Shown piece after piece: positions 50,334 to 60,750 of a DNA stretch of 64,000 nucleotides. The translations under genes were made by a program, and so were the position numbers. The notes under the pieces were generated by a model, which was not told the origin of the DNA, searched no databases, and was given only the letters and a program-made list of their open reading frames with translations. The number at the start of each line of letters is the position of its first letter. Positions within the stretch are counted from its first letter, which is position 1. Location of the stretch: the NCBI GenBank assembly GCA_911728435.2, contig OU452200.1:40377715-40441714 (forward strand). The letters run 5' to 3'. Origin of the DNA: Apoderus coryli (Eukaryota; Arthropoda; Insecta; Coleoptera; Attelabidae).

Positions 50334-50576
50334 TGTTAGATTATTTCATAGGGTAGAGGACAAAGAAAACACCAGAACTATTCAAAAATGCGACGTTTCG
50401 CACAGATTAATTGTAAGTTTGTGTAATTTGTGTATTTTCATTGTAGTGCCTGAGGAAGCAGCAATATAGCTGCGAAACGTCGCATTTTTGAATAGTTCTG
50501 GTGTTTTCTTTGTCCTCTACCCTATGAAATAATCTAACAATTCGTATTTGTGAAGGACACTAAAAGCAGAATATGG
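50334..50576 (+). mobile_element. 243-bp solo Penelope-type terminal repeat with inverted partial copy
   Basis: Inserted within a minisatellite unit and bounded by the 12-bp direct repeat ATAACCTAAAAT (50322-50333 and 50577-50588). An arm of about 65 bp (TGTTAGATTATTTCATAGGG ... TGCGACGTTTCGCA) is repeated inverted on the right; the right copy is complete and includes a hammerhead-like motif, the left copy is cut within it. No coding capacity. Confidence 0.85.
50446..50485 (+). ncRNA. Hammerhead-like ribozyme motif
   Basis: Stem I GUGC/GCAU (one G-U pair), core CUGAGGA plus A, stem II GCAGC/GCUGC with loop AAUAUA, GAA, stem III ACGU, cleavage triplet GUC with predicted cut after C50481. Confidence 0.72.
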
Positions 50577-51228
50577 ATAACCTAAAATATTTAACCTAGA
50601 CAATTAGACCACATTGACATTCGAAAAAAGTGTAAAATGGGGTAAAAAGGTTAGAAAAAACGAATTTCTTAAACTTAGCAGAAATATTGACTAGTTATTT
50701 ATAGCTTTGATAGAATATAAGCTAAAAAATGTATTATAAATAACTGTTTCCTAAATTTATTCGGAATACGGAATAATTTTTCGTAGTTGTGATAGAATAT
50801 AACCTAAAAAATGTTACATAAATGAACTGGTTCACACAGGCCTTCGAAAAAGGGTCAAAAACAAAAAAAAATGTTTTTCCAAATATAACAGAAAAATTGG
50901 CTACTTATATATAGTTTTGATATAAGATAACCTACAACATGCAGCATAACAATTTTGTTTATATAGGGGTTCGTAAATAGTAGAAAAGGGGGCAAACTAA
51001 ATTTTATAATAAAACTAAAAAAAAATCAATTATTTTGCGTACAAGAACTTAGTCTGGAAGATCTGAAATATAAAATATGTACGTATAAATAGTGCCTCCA
51101 AAGAGAAGAAAAATGAACAAAACCCAAAATAGCTGATATCTAAAACAAAACAAAAATTTATTAAATTTAGATAAATGACAAAAAGGTCATAAAATTATTA
51201 CTTTTACACTTAAATATGGAGAGCTATT

Positions 51229-52042
51229 CGCGCCTCGAGGGCAACAGTTTATTTTCTTGTCGTACCCGAACGCGATCCGACGGACAACAGCAAGGAACAA
51301 CTACTAACCTAAAAAGATTATAAACGCGGAAATACACGAATGCAACGAGGACGGCAAGCTTTTGCTCGGCCGTGCGCGCTAGGTTCGATCGGAGAAGAAT
51401 GCTCTTATTATTATTAGTGTGAGATCTGGTGTTTTAAATTTTGGAGATAGCCAGGCCATTACGGAAGAGATGTTATCAGTTTACGAAGAATCTTGCATAT
51501 GCTTTAAGAAATCAGTCGAATGTTCTCGTACGTTTTTTGGACCTCCGTAGTGAAGATACGGATTGGGAAACTGCCCAGAGGTTCCAGCAGCTAGAGATAC
51601 CAGTTATACCATACCAGTTTGATTAAAATAAAAAATCATTAGAACCCATTAGAAAAAAAAATAAATTCTCTAAAGTTATTAAACTATTACTCTCATAACC
51701 ACCAATAATGAAATTATACAAAAATAAATGTACATACATTTCCTAGTTTCACCACGAAATTTTAGCGAAAGGATTTTTTGTGTGTGTTATAAAACCATGT
51801 GCGCTGCTTTCCCTTTGTGTATGTGCTCTTTATTCCTTATCCGAAACACCCGCGCGTTCGCCTCGCTCACAATAATATTATTTTATATCGATTTCTCTTT
51901 TTTTTTTCCTCGTCGTCTTTCTTTTGATTTACCTTCCTGGGTGAAAGTGCCCATTCAATACCTTCTTATCGGTTGTTTCCGATATTTTTTATGGATCACA
52001 ATCCACGAGCTTTTTAAATGGAAGAACAGCCATAAAGTGGAC
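51229..52042. other. CpG-rich patch of unknown function; no recognised gene
   Basis: 51235-51400 is notably rich in CpG and GC for this window. A 61-codon open frame at 51441-51626 (PLRKRCYQFTKNLAYALRN) has no motif I know. On the minus strand the patch could be a distal non-coding exon or promoter of rdx, but nothing proves it. Confidence 0.3.
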
Positions 52043-52054
52043 AATGACAATTTT

Positions 52055-52413
52055 ATTTTTGAAATAAAACACGTGAAGCTCAAAGTCAAATCCACATATA
52101 ATTACAAACAAAAGCAGGAATGCTATTCTAATAATTTGTTTGACTTATGTAATTGTCGACTGACTGTTTTTAATTTTAATTAACTTTATTGTTTGTTATT
52201 TTTGCTGCTTAGGTGAGTTTTTGCCATTTTCCAGTGTATTTCCTTTTTAACGTTTAGGTATTGTTTTATTTTTTAGGCTGATGATGGCTGTATAGCCAAA
52301 ACTAGTTCCTGCTTTTGTTTTTAATTACATGTGGATTTGACTTTGAGTTTCACGTGTTTTATTTCTAAAATAAATTACGGATCCACTTGGCGTTGATATG
52401 GATAATTTCTACG
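52055..52413 (+). mobile_element. 359-bp Penelope-type insertion with inverted copy
   Basis: Direct repeats AATGACAATTTT at 52043-52054 and 52414-52425 bound it. The left arm GAAATAAAACACGTGAAGCT, CAAAGTCAAATCCACAT, CAAAAGCAGGAA recurs inverted at about 52306-52372. The hammerhead-like motif lies just before the right arm. No coding sequence. Confidence 0.82.
52274..52311 (+). ncRNA. Hammerhead-like motif with G12 to A change
   Basis: Stem I UAGG/CCUG, core CUGAUGA plus U, stem II GGCU/AGCC with loop GUAU, then AAA in place of GAA, stem III ACUAGU (self-complementary), cleavage base U. G12 is the general base in hammerheads, so this copy is predicted inactive. Confidence 0.6.
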
Positions 52414-52730
52414 AATGACAATTTTGTTTCATAAGTAAATTATTGTTATATAAATTTTATTGCACTTCGTTCTTTATGATTTTTGGGGTGACGAATCCGA
52501 ATATAAACTTTGCCACACAAAAACTTCGAAAAAAATGCAGCGGGTTTTTACTAATAACTCGAAAACTATACAGTTTTGAAACAAAGTGATAGAAAACAAA
52601 TATAAAGTAAAATAAATTCTCTAGGTCTCTTACATTTTTTGTTCAGATAAACGGTATCGCCGCTAGAGAGCCTTGAAATTCGACCAAATTTCCATAGTTG
52701 ACTAAAAAATCGGTTGTGTCGCCCCAAAAT

Positions 52731-52800
52731 ATTGCCAGAGCTGGGATTCGAACCCAGAACCTTCCGCATGCGAAGCGCACGCTCTATCAATAACGCCAAA
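52731..52800 (-). repeat. tRNA-derived SINE head, copy B
   Basis: Counterpart of 36069-36135, with TGGCGTTATTGATAGAGC as A box and GGTTCGAATCC as B box on the minus strand. Followed on that strand by GGGGCGACACAACCGATTTT, which also occurs near copy A. Confidence 0.65.
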
Positions 52801-53839
52801 ACCCCTTTATCAAATTACTTGATTATATTTTAATAAGAGTTATAGGTTCCAACTACCTAGCTGGTGAAATTTTAAACGCAATTTTCTCGAGAACTATGAG
52901 GGTAAATTCCAAAAATAACCTATCATTAAACAAGAAGAGTGGACGAGGTAAATCCAGCGGTCCCCAGGAAGTTCAAAAATAATTCTATGGCATGTTAGAC
53001 CTATCCGAAAGGTAGGAGCTTACATAATATTTATTTAGCTCACTTGGTTAAAGGATTTGGGCGCTATCGTGAAAGAATACATAGCGACACACACACAAAC
53101 GGACAGAGTTCCATCCGGAAATGGTCTTAATCGTCTCAAGGAACCACAAAATGTGCGGGAAAGTAGCAACAGCACAGAACCACAGAACTTGTTCGCGTTT
53201 ATTTGTTAGAAATTGTTTGAAATAGTGATATTTGACCAGCCAGTATATTTAAAGACACGAGATGTAATTGCAAGTCGTAAGGGATATCCTCAATAATTAT
53301 GATTCTAAGTTTAGAAGGACTTCACTTGTTAATTTCCTGTATAGGGACAGTTGGCTACATCATGGAAGGGAGTGCTCGAAGGAACTGTTCAACACAACGC
53401 CATAAACAGTAACTGAGAAAGTAATTACGGGGCATGCCTATAAAAAGGCTCATATGTTAGCGCATACAACTATATCTAAAATTTTGCAGTCGATCTCCTT
53501 TCCTCCTGAAGTTCACTACTAGAGGAGATATTCAAAAACTTTCAGATAAGCAGCCTGGACCATCTTCTGCTAGCATAAAATGCAAATAATGAGCTTTTTT
53601 GCAGATTTGTCAAAACGCATCACTTTTTCAAGATGGCAAAGTTAAAAATCGAATTCAGCATCCCAAAAAACATAGGAAACAAATGAGAAAAAAACTTCTA
53701 TAATTGTTTTCCTCGATTGACCGCTTCTTATACCAAAGTTACTGTACTAAATACGTTAAATCAGGAATAGCATTCCATCTACATGGTGATTCTAATTAGA
53801 GGATTTTCATTGAGATCTTGTCAACGGTAATTGTGAGAG
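52801..53839. other. No gene; dispersed repeat at 53034-53138
   Basis: 53034-53138 matches the repeat at 40733-40830. The remainder has short plus-strand pieces that may be the front of the degenerate transposase that follows, too broken to name. Confidence 0.4.
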
Positions 53840-54110
53840 ACAGCTTAAATTTCTACGAGGGAGCGTCTTTAATTCCGTGGAATGGTGAGGAATCCCATTC
53901 ATTGATACAAGTGTTTCTGGACCAATTTTAGAACAATTATTAAAAGAACCATTTGTAAAAGATGTTTTGCTCCTAAACGAAAATGCTCATGTACACAAGA
54001 AAGAGTCTTGTTGTCCTGGCTGGATGAAGAATAGCAGTTGCTTGAAAAACGTACTTTTAGTATTCAAAAATAAAAAAGAAAAAAAAAACTCCATTATTTT
54101 TTTCAACACT
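53840..54110 (+). pseudogene. Possible Tc1-type transposase remnant
   Basis: Pieces read SGPILEQLLKEPFVKDVLL and NENAHVHKK, then in another frame RVLLSWLDEE. The order resembles the second catalytic region of Tc1 transposases (QxDNAPxHTAxxVxxWLxE), with Asp replaced by Glu-Asn. Only this segment can be matched and support is weak. Confidence 0.35.
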
Positions 54111-54268
54111 TTACACAACTCTGTCAAACTTCCACCGTTTACGAAATCCTAACTGTAGCCGACTCGTTTAAATCACCTAAAACCGGCCTTCTTTGTGGTG
54201 TCGGCAATGCAGGTGACAAACTGCTACGACTAGTTGAAGACCCCTGGGTTGGGTATAGAGGGAGGAGG

Positions 54269-55190
54269 GTGAAACTAGTATCAAATAGTCAGGGTGTGTG
54301 CGCTTGTGACTGGCCTCAAGGGAAATCTATAGCCTCGTCGGCCAAAAAGGTATGTATCACAAACAGGGGAGATTTACTATGCATAGAAGTGCCATATTTA
54401 GGTCGATCGGACCACAGCACCGTATATCTTCACGTAGAGCCTGACACATGCTGTAGATTCAGCCGAAAGACAAGGTTCACACTATATCGGGCACTTGGGG
54501 CAAACTCCGTAAGTCTGGAGACTAAATTGACAGGGATCTGGTACTACAATGTGTGTCCGTGAGTCTATACCACACTGCGTAAAGATAACACAGATTCTCT
54601 ACCAGCCAAACACTGTGGCGAAGAAACACATTCGAACATCGAGTTTCTCTTACCACGGCGAACGGAAGTATCGATGATGAGATTCAGGATCGTATAAGAT
54701 GGGCAAGCGCATCTTTTGGCCGAACGAGGACAAGAGTCTTCGATAATCATAACATCGACGTTCGAACCAAGTTGCTAGTGTATCAAGCTAAGGAAGCTCC
54801 TACCCTTACGTATAGTTGTGAGTCTTAGAGGCATTACAGTGATGACAGTAATCCACATGCCAAAGGAACGCCTTCCAAAGAGAATCCTCTATTCACAGCC
54901 AAAGGCCGGCTTACGAAATCAGAGCAGACAGTAAAAGAGGTACAAGGAGGTTCTTAAGACCAAAATGAAGATGTGTGGCCTAGATGTGAATAACAACTGC
55001 AATGGAATGGAGGCATGAGGAGCAGCGTCGACGACATGTGGATGCAAAGAGAGCATCGAAAGGAGAGAGGAGGCATCTACAACAACCGGTAAATGGTGGT
55101 GATTGGGAGTGTCAGTTTTGTGACAAAATTTGTAGCTCTAGGATCGGTGTGTTTAACCATGCACAATATAATTTAGTCACAATCGATGTG
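54269..55190 (+). pseudogene. LINE remnant: endonuclease end, RT tail, zinc-finger tail
   Basis: EVPYLGRSDHSTVYL near 54400 carries the SDH motif that ends APE-type LINE endonucleases. At about 54675 the plus strand reads RIRWASASFGRTRTRVFDNH and VRTKLLVYQAKEAPTLTY, the RT thumb region. Near 54850 MPKERLPKRILYSQ, then KRYKEVLKTKMKMCGLD, and ECQFCDKICSSRIGVFNH at 55125, a C-terminal CxxC..H finger. Large internal deletions and frameshifts. Same family as 5749-6320. Confidence 0.8.
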
Positions 55191-55582
55191 TAATAATACA
55201 AAAATTGATCAACATTTTTGTAAAAACATAACGATTCCCTGTTCCCTATTGTGTTATAAAATGTTAGTTTAATTATTCCGTGGGATTATTTCTAAAACCT
55301 GACCTTGTACACGATAAACATTATTTATTTTTGGTTTATATGGTCCTAAACGCTTCTAATTAAATTATTATTCTGTTGGTAACCTTGTCGTTTGATTATT
55401 TTTGATTAAATAATCAAAAGTACGAATTCGCATTGTTATTGTTCATGTGACGTACTATTTTCAGACGTTTAAATTTAATACAAAACTGGACATTATGCAG
55501 AATCGGTGTTGTATATTTTTAACTGAGATTTATTCAATTACAATGAAACAATTTCGTCGTCTCCACTATTAATTTTTTAAAA
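55191..55582. other. No gene recognised
   Basis: AT-rich spacer. Confidence 0.4.
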
Positions 55583-55735
55583 GTTTAATTCAAAGGGACA
55601 CCTTTCGGAGGCCCAGCTCCATCATCAGCCTTAAAATAACGCAACTATGGTGGAGTTAAATCCGCATATAGGCAGAGGAGCCCTTCACAGAGTGTTCTCT
55701 GCCTATATGCGGATTTAACTCTTTTCATTGTAATT
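55583..55735 (-). mobile_element. Penelope-type terminal repeat with inverted arms
   Basis: A hammerhead-like motif on the minus strand (55592-55633) lies beside a hairpin with 20+ bp arms: GTTAAATCCGCATATAGGCA (55654) and its complement ending near 55718. Outer AATTACAATGA (near 55539) and TCATTGTAATT (near 55727) are also inverted. Target duplication not found. Confidence 0.6.
55592..55633 (-). ncRNA. Hammerhead-like ribozyme motif, degraded stem III
   Basis: Stem I AAGG/CCUU, core CUGAUGA plus U, stem II GGAG/CUCC, GAA, then AGGUGU (not self-complementary) and C as cleavage base. Weaker than the others because stem III is lost. Confidence 0.5.
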
Positions 55736-56311
55736 AGATTACACTCCACTGCATCAAATGGATTATTTATAAAAGAATGTGAAATTATAATTATTGTTGT
55801 TCTCATTATTTTAATTCAGTTTTTGTATTTTTTTGTTGTGTTATTCTAGTTTTACTTGACGTGCCAGTGTACTTGTTGATGTTCCAATTTATGGTTAATG
55901 AAGATATTATTATTATTATTGTTTCTTTAATTTGAGATTTATTTGTTGAAAATTATCCTTATCCTAAGATCCTTCAGTCAACATCGTATTCAATCATTTC
56001 ATTTAAATATCATTAACACCTAGGTTATGTAGTTTAGATAACTCTGAAATCTTATTAGTGCTTTAGGACCTTTCCTGAGCAAAGGAAAAGATATTTAACG
56101 AGTATTGAGCAAAGAACCGTCCCACAATTAAATTAGTACTGGGAAAGCTTTTATGTAACTATATGAGGGTCACTTCTGAAGTAACATGACGTTCGTTCTA
56201 GGTCAACCACTCCTCGCTAGTCCCCCACTACGCTGTCATGACGTTTCACAACTCTGCCAGTGTCATTTGTGTGCTGACACTGATTTGTTTGTCGCCATGT
56301 CAATCAACATA
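55736..56311. other. No gene recognised
   Basis: AT-rich; TATGAGGGTCACTTCTGAAG at about 56163 looks like an isolated mariner-type end. Confidence 0.4.
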
Positions 56312-57700
56312 CAGGGTGTCCCGAAATTAACTTAAAGTAATTTAAGAGGACATTCTACAAACAAAAATAAGATTTTTTTTCATATGAATATAAATACAGT
56401 GAAATCTCTCATGAGCGGACACTGTGGGACCAAGATAAAGTGTCCGCTCAGGGGAGATGACCGCTTAAGGGAGATTCATCTGAGATTTCTTGATCTTGAT
56501 TAACTTCTAGACTTTGAAGAGTTTCATCTGAAACAGGTTCTTCTACATACCAATTATTGTCAATATTGAAGAACTCTTCACGATCCTGGGGACGGATTCC
56601 AAGTGGCACTTTCTTTTTATAAATTTCGGCCAGTAAACAAAGAGGAATTCTGTCTTCTGGATCAATTTGTTCCCCGGAATCACACAGCCGCGCCGGTTGA
56701 TAATTCCCCGATTGCGAACGATCGATGTTTGTCTGTGAAATGTAGCTTCACACGGCCCGTGATTTCGCAGGCCACGCTGATTATCTCGGACTAGTATGTT
56801 CGCTCCTAGCAACGATTGGGAGGTATTTTGTGTCCGTTCAAGAGAGATTTTTGTCGTAAAATATGTGGATAACATTGTCCGTGTCCGCTCACGATAATGG
56901 GTTTTCTTATGGATAGCCGCCGGGACTACATTAAAGTGTCCGTACAAGGGAGGTGTCCGCTGATGGGAGGTGTCCCTGAAGAGAGATCTACAGTGAAATC
57001 TCTCTTAAGGGACACCTCCCATCAGCGGACACAAAAATACGTAAGTGTGCCAAATTTCATTGTGATATCGAGACGCGTTTCGGAAATATTACTAAAAACC
57101 CATTGTCAGGAATTTATAAATAACACCCCGTATCTGAGAAAAGAAGCATTTTTCGAAAGTAATTGCATCAATTTTACATGACAGCGTGTTGTCTAAAAAC
57201 TGCATGAGTGCATTTTCATATTTTGGAGAAAGAGTCCGACACCGAAGGTGGAGGAGTCTTTTAACAAAATATGAAAATGCTCGAATGTAGTTTTTCCAAG
57301 ACGACACGCTCGAATGCAAAATTATCTGGTTATTTTGATGCACGAGTGTCATTCGGGGGAATATTTCCCGAATACAAATACCTATTGTGTTTGGTGTTCT
57401 TTGGTTCGCTTTCCATCACTTTATTTTCTATAATTCTCAATGAATCACATCCGAAACGAGACATTTTAACAAATATTTTTTGACTTTACTTGTCAAACTG
57501 ATTTTATTTTTAATTACCAGTGCTCTTTCGGTTTCTTCAGTGCAGTTACCGCTGTAATCAATCGATAATTGCACTCCTCTCATAGGATTTTTTACACATG
57601 AGGGAAATATTCGATATAATATGTTCATATGAAAAAAAATCTTATTTTTGCTTGTAGAATGTCCCATTAAATTATTTTAAGCTAATTTCGGGACACCCTG
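56312..57700. mobile_element. 1.39-kb TA-flanked element with nested pogo-like fragment
   Basis: CAGGGTGTCCCGAAATTAAC and its inverse at 57700 are flanked by TA; the arms run about 80 bp (AAACAAAAATAAGATTTTTT, TTCATATGAA). Nested inside at about 56397-56990 is a pogo/Tigger-like piece beginning TACAGTGAAATCTCTC, and a second copy of that end starts at about 56990 (CAGTGAAATCTCTCTTAAGG). Confidence 0.75.
56460..56690 (-). pseudogene. pogo/Tigger-like transposase C-terminal fragment
   Basis: One minus-strand frame reads DPEDRIPLCLLAEIYKKKVP, LGIRPQDREEFFNIDNNWYV, EEPVSDETLQSLEVNQDQEI and ends among the terminal repeat. The acidic tail after a DDE domain, placed next to CAGTGAAATCTCTC ends, fits a CENP-B/pogo-type transposase, but the catalytic core is not present. 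Confidence 0.5.
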
Positions 57701-57705
57701 TATAT

Positions 57706-57860
57706 ATGTCTAAACGAAAAAAAGTTCTTGTTGAAGATTATGGTGAAAGTGTAATGAATGATGGGAATATGCGTAAATGGTGTCGGTTTTTTAACGATGC
57801 AAGGACAAACGTCCATGCTGAACGATTTGGGCGGCCTACTGTAGTACCTAAAGATTTTAG
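57706..57860 (+). pseudogene. mariner-like helix-turn-helix fragment
   Basis: VEDYGESVMNDGNMRKWCRF, then FNDARTNVHAERFGRPTVV, resembles the second helix-turn-helix and GRP linker of mariner transposases (YGxxxMxxxxVRKWxRxFxxGRxxVxDxxRxGRP). No catalytic domain follows. Confidence 0.65.
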
Positions 57861-58499
57861 TTTCTGTCTCAGTCACTTCACCAAAACACCTCGACACGAG
57901 TGATGGAATCAGAACATCTGTCAAATTACATGACTTTGAGAGTATCCAAAATGTAATGTCTTAACCCTCACGACTTACGTTAGTATTGAAAAACACGTTT
58001 TACCACTTCAATAATAATTATAACTTCATTTAGATTTAAACTTTAAAACACCCTGTAAGTAGAACATATCTACACTCACGACTCGATCGTAATAACAATT
58101 ATCAACTGTATCCCATGTTATTTAGCATTATGCAAATGTAATACAAACACATCTTTGTAATTTACAAAAAAAGTCAAAACCAATCAATCCAATTAATGAA
58201 TATGTATACAAAATTTATGTAAACATTGTATATATTACGAATTGAACGTATTAAATTAAAATTAAGTGCCAAAATATTTTCTAGGTCACATTGAAATGGA
58301 TCGTAAGGTCGACAATGATATTATACACCAACATTTACGAATATTATACAGTAGTCAGGCCAGGATTCAGCGGACAAATGCCAAAGGCAGGTAAATATTT
58401 GAGTAACGGAAGTTGACTTCAAAATACACTAAATATTTCTAGAATTATTCTAACTGCATAAAATAAAACAACTTTAGTTTTAAATATTTCCAAACTTTT
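57861..58499. other. No gene recognised
   Basis: AT-rich spacer with a lone CACCCTGTA transposon end near 58049. Confidence 0.4.
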
Positions 58500-58526
58500 A
58501 TATATACAAATTTATATTTCAAAATC

Positions 58527-58566
58527 ACACGACATGTTTCGTCCACACAGTGGCTTTATCAAGTGT
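58527..58566 (-). ncRNA. Hammerhead-like motif with altered core
   Basis: Stem I ACAC/GUGU, core UUGAUAA instead of CUGANGA, stem II CCAC/GUGG, GAA, stem III ACAUGU (self-complementary), triplet GUC. Two core changes (C3 and G8) predict inactivity, but the architecture is intact. Confidence 0.6.
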
Positions 58567-58692
58567 AACTTAAGACTAAAATACAAAATATTTATATGGT
58601 TTATACAGGTAATAAAATATAGTAAAAGTGTAACAAAATGAAAACTAATAACTAGGTCACAGGTGCATAAAAACTACCTAGGGTTACAAAAA

Positions 58693-59918
58693 TTAAAAGA
58701 GGTTTAACAAAGGGGAATTATTTAAATCTGTTTGGCTATTGAGTAATTTGTTAGAATATTTAAGTTTGTTTATTTCTAATGATTCTAAAAGATCCAGCTT
58801 TTTACTTTTGTTTTCTATATGAATAATTTTGAAATTATCGTTAAAATTATGATTATGTTCTAAAAGATGGTTAGAGTAATTAGAATTGTCTTTTTTCTTG
58901 ATATAACTTAAGTAGTGTTCCTTAATTCTTTTAGAAAAACTTCGACCTGTCTGTCCTATGTAAACCCGATCGCAGTCTCCACACGTCAGTTCATACACTC
59001 CAGATTTTTCTCTCTTATCTATTTTTGATTTTGAATTTTTGATAATTTTTCCTATTGTTGGTTTTAAAAGCTATTTTTATATTATGTTGGTTAAAAAATT
59101 TTGAAATATAGGAACAATTATGGCCTGAGTAGGTAATTAAGCCATAATTTTGGGGATCTTTTGGGCTTTGAGGGAAAACAGTGTTGATTATTTTTTTGTA
59201 ATTAATTTTGTTTAGGATTTTTTCTACTATTGTCGGTTGATAACCATTGTTTACTGCTATTTGTTTAATTATATTAAGTTCTTTCTTGAAGTTAACTTTA
59301 TTTAATGGAATATTAACAAGTCTATGGATCATACTGTGGAATGCGGCTAGTTTATGTTGGATAGGATGATTAGATGTATTATGTATAATTGTGTCTGTAT
59401 GTGTAGGTTTATGAAAAATCGAAAACGAGTGTCTGTTACTTACTTTAGTGATTGTTAAATCAAGAAAATTGATAGAGTTGTTCATTTCTTGTTCTATTGT
59501 AAATTTTATGTTAGGGTGCTGATTGTTGATAAATTCAAAAAACTGGGTAAGTTGTCTATCAGTTCCTACAAAACAAGCAAGTACATCATCTACGTATCTA
59601 TACCAATAGAGAAAGTTCTTAAAGAGAGGGTGTTGTTCTATTTTAAGTTCAAGATTGTTCATAAAAATTTCTGCTAATAGGGGACTCAAAGGATTGCCCA
59701 TTATCAAACCATTGGTACTGCTGTAAATGTTTTGGTTGAATTCAAAATAATTTTGGTTTAAGCATGTTTCTAAGGCTGTTAAAATATCTTGTTTAACTAT
59801 GCAATTAGTTTTATTGGAATTTAGTAGGTTTTCTATGAGAGGTGTAATTTCGTTTATAGGTACACTTGGAAAGAGGTTAGTGACATCAAATGATATAAGT
59901 TTAGCATTGCTAGGTAAT
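58693..59918 (-). pseudogene. Penelope-like RT/GIY-YIG protein, frameshifted
   Basis: Two open pieces, 59918-59015 and 59060-58693, are in different frames; the shift lies near 59040, after AFKTNNRKNYQKF. The first carries RT motifs A to E with YVDD; the second has CxxC plus YIGQT and the His/Asn-rich end of the endonuclease (NHLLEHNHNFND). The part upstream of motif A is missing. Without the frameshift the enzyme motifs look conserved, pointing to a fairly young copy. Confidence 0.85.
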
Positions 59919-59925
59919 GTATGTT

Positions 59926-60750
59926 AAAACTAAAGTTGTTTTATTTTATGCAGTTATAATGAATTTCCAACAAGTATCGGCTAATTCTATTCAGAATTAT
60001 TCTAGCTCCACTTCAATCCTATTAAACATTGAAAAAATATACATTAGGCAATCCAACAGGAACTTACTCAAAATTGCATTGGGATCTGTCAATATACTGC
60101 CAATAAATTTAGATGGAATTAATTTCCTTTAAAGGAACCAACTCATGTAATCTGTTAAAAAATAGTTATTTTTGTTACAAGTACCAAAAATGAAGTGTCA
60201 TTTAGTTAGGTACGTGTAACCACAGATAGAAACTCGAGAGATATAACATTATCTGAAATTTCATTCATACTCGTAATTCACATTTGTTTACAATGAGACA
60301 TAAGTCGGCAGTTGATATATAAAATAGAAAAGGACAGATAGAAAAAATGGCAACGTTGTACCTGGTTCGTCGATTCGATTTCGTTTTATGTACCAGTGGC
60401 GTACGGTTTTAAAGGCATTTTTTATACTTTAATTAGGCGTTTTTAAAATAACGTTATTATAATGATGTTTGATCGCTTGGAAATGTAAACAGTTTTATCT
60501 CCCCCTTTTCTAGATCTGTGCGTGTAACAAACACTATTTTTTTTTTTGTCACATTTTTGCGTATTTAATTTTTTATTAATTTGTATTTTTTTAGTTCTTT
60601 TAAACTTGTGTCACTTGCTTGCATTTGTCTATTTATAAAGAGTGTTTAAAATTGAGGTATCATTTTAATTTTGCTGCCATTTTTTTCTACTTGTAATTTT
60701 GATTCGAAATTTTTATTTTTAGATTCCTAAATACATTCCGGTTAGTTAAT
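59926..60750. other. No gene recognised
   Basis: AT-rich. CAGTGGCGTAC at about 60393 is inverted at about 63350 (GTACGCCACTG); the 11-bp match alone is too short to claim an element. Confidence 0.4.

Larger units (their letters stand above)
49363..51228. repeat. Minisatellite array of ~140-bp GGCGTTCG units
   Basis: At least eight divergent tandem units, each with a GGCGTTCG-type box followed by AAATAGT and a GGGGTAAAA/GGGTCAAAA run, then AAACTTA and ATATAACCTAAAA. The units at 49490-50170 and 50220-51000 form a higher-order duplication. The outer ends TAGCTCGCCATAT (48483) and ATATGGAGAGCTA (51215) are inverted, suggesting one element. It is the reverse-orientation long form of the array at 23559-24462. 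It is not a CRISPR array: units are long, AT-rich and diverged. Confidence 0.7.
58500..59925 (-). mobile_element. Penelope-like element, second family, 5'-truncated
   Basis: Minus strand. RT from SFDVTNLFPSVPINEI (motif A) near 59915 through IMGNPLSPLLAEIFM, the catalytic WYRYVDDVLACF and SINFLDLT to about 59015, then a one-base frameshift and the GIY-YIG domain (ELTCGDCDRVYIGQTGRSF) ending at 58693. A 3' terminal region with a hammerhead-like motif follows to about 58500. RT sequence is clearly different from the pair at 36250-39994. Confidence 0.88.

Noticed and set aside
49363..51228. Repeat array as a CRISPR locus
   Set aside because: Units are about 140 bp, diverged and AT-rich, inside a transposon of an animal genome; no short identical repeats with unique spacers.
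51441..51626. 61-codon open frame downstream of the CpG-rich patch
   Set aside because: No family resemblance and stops upstream in frame; not enough to call a gene.
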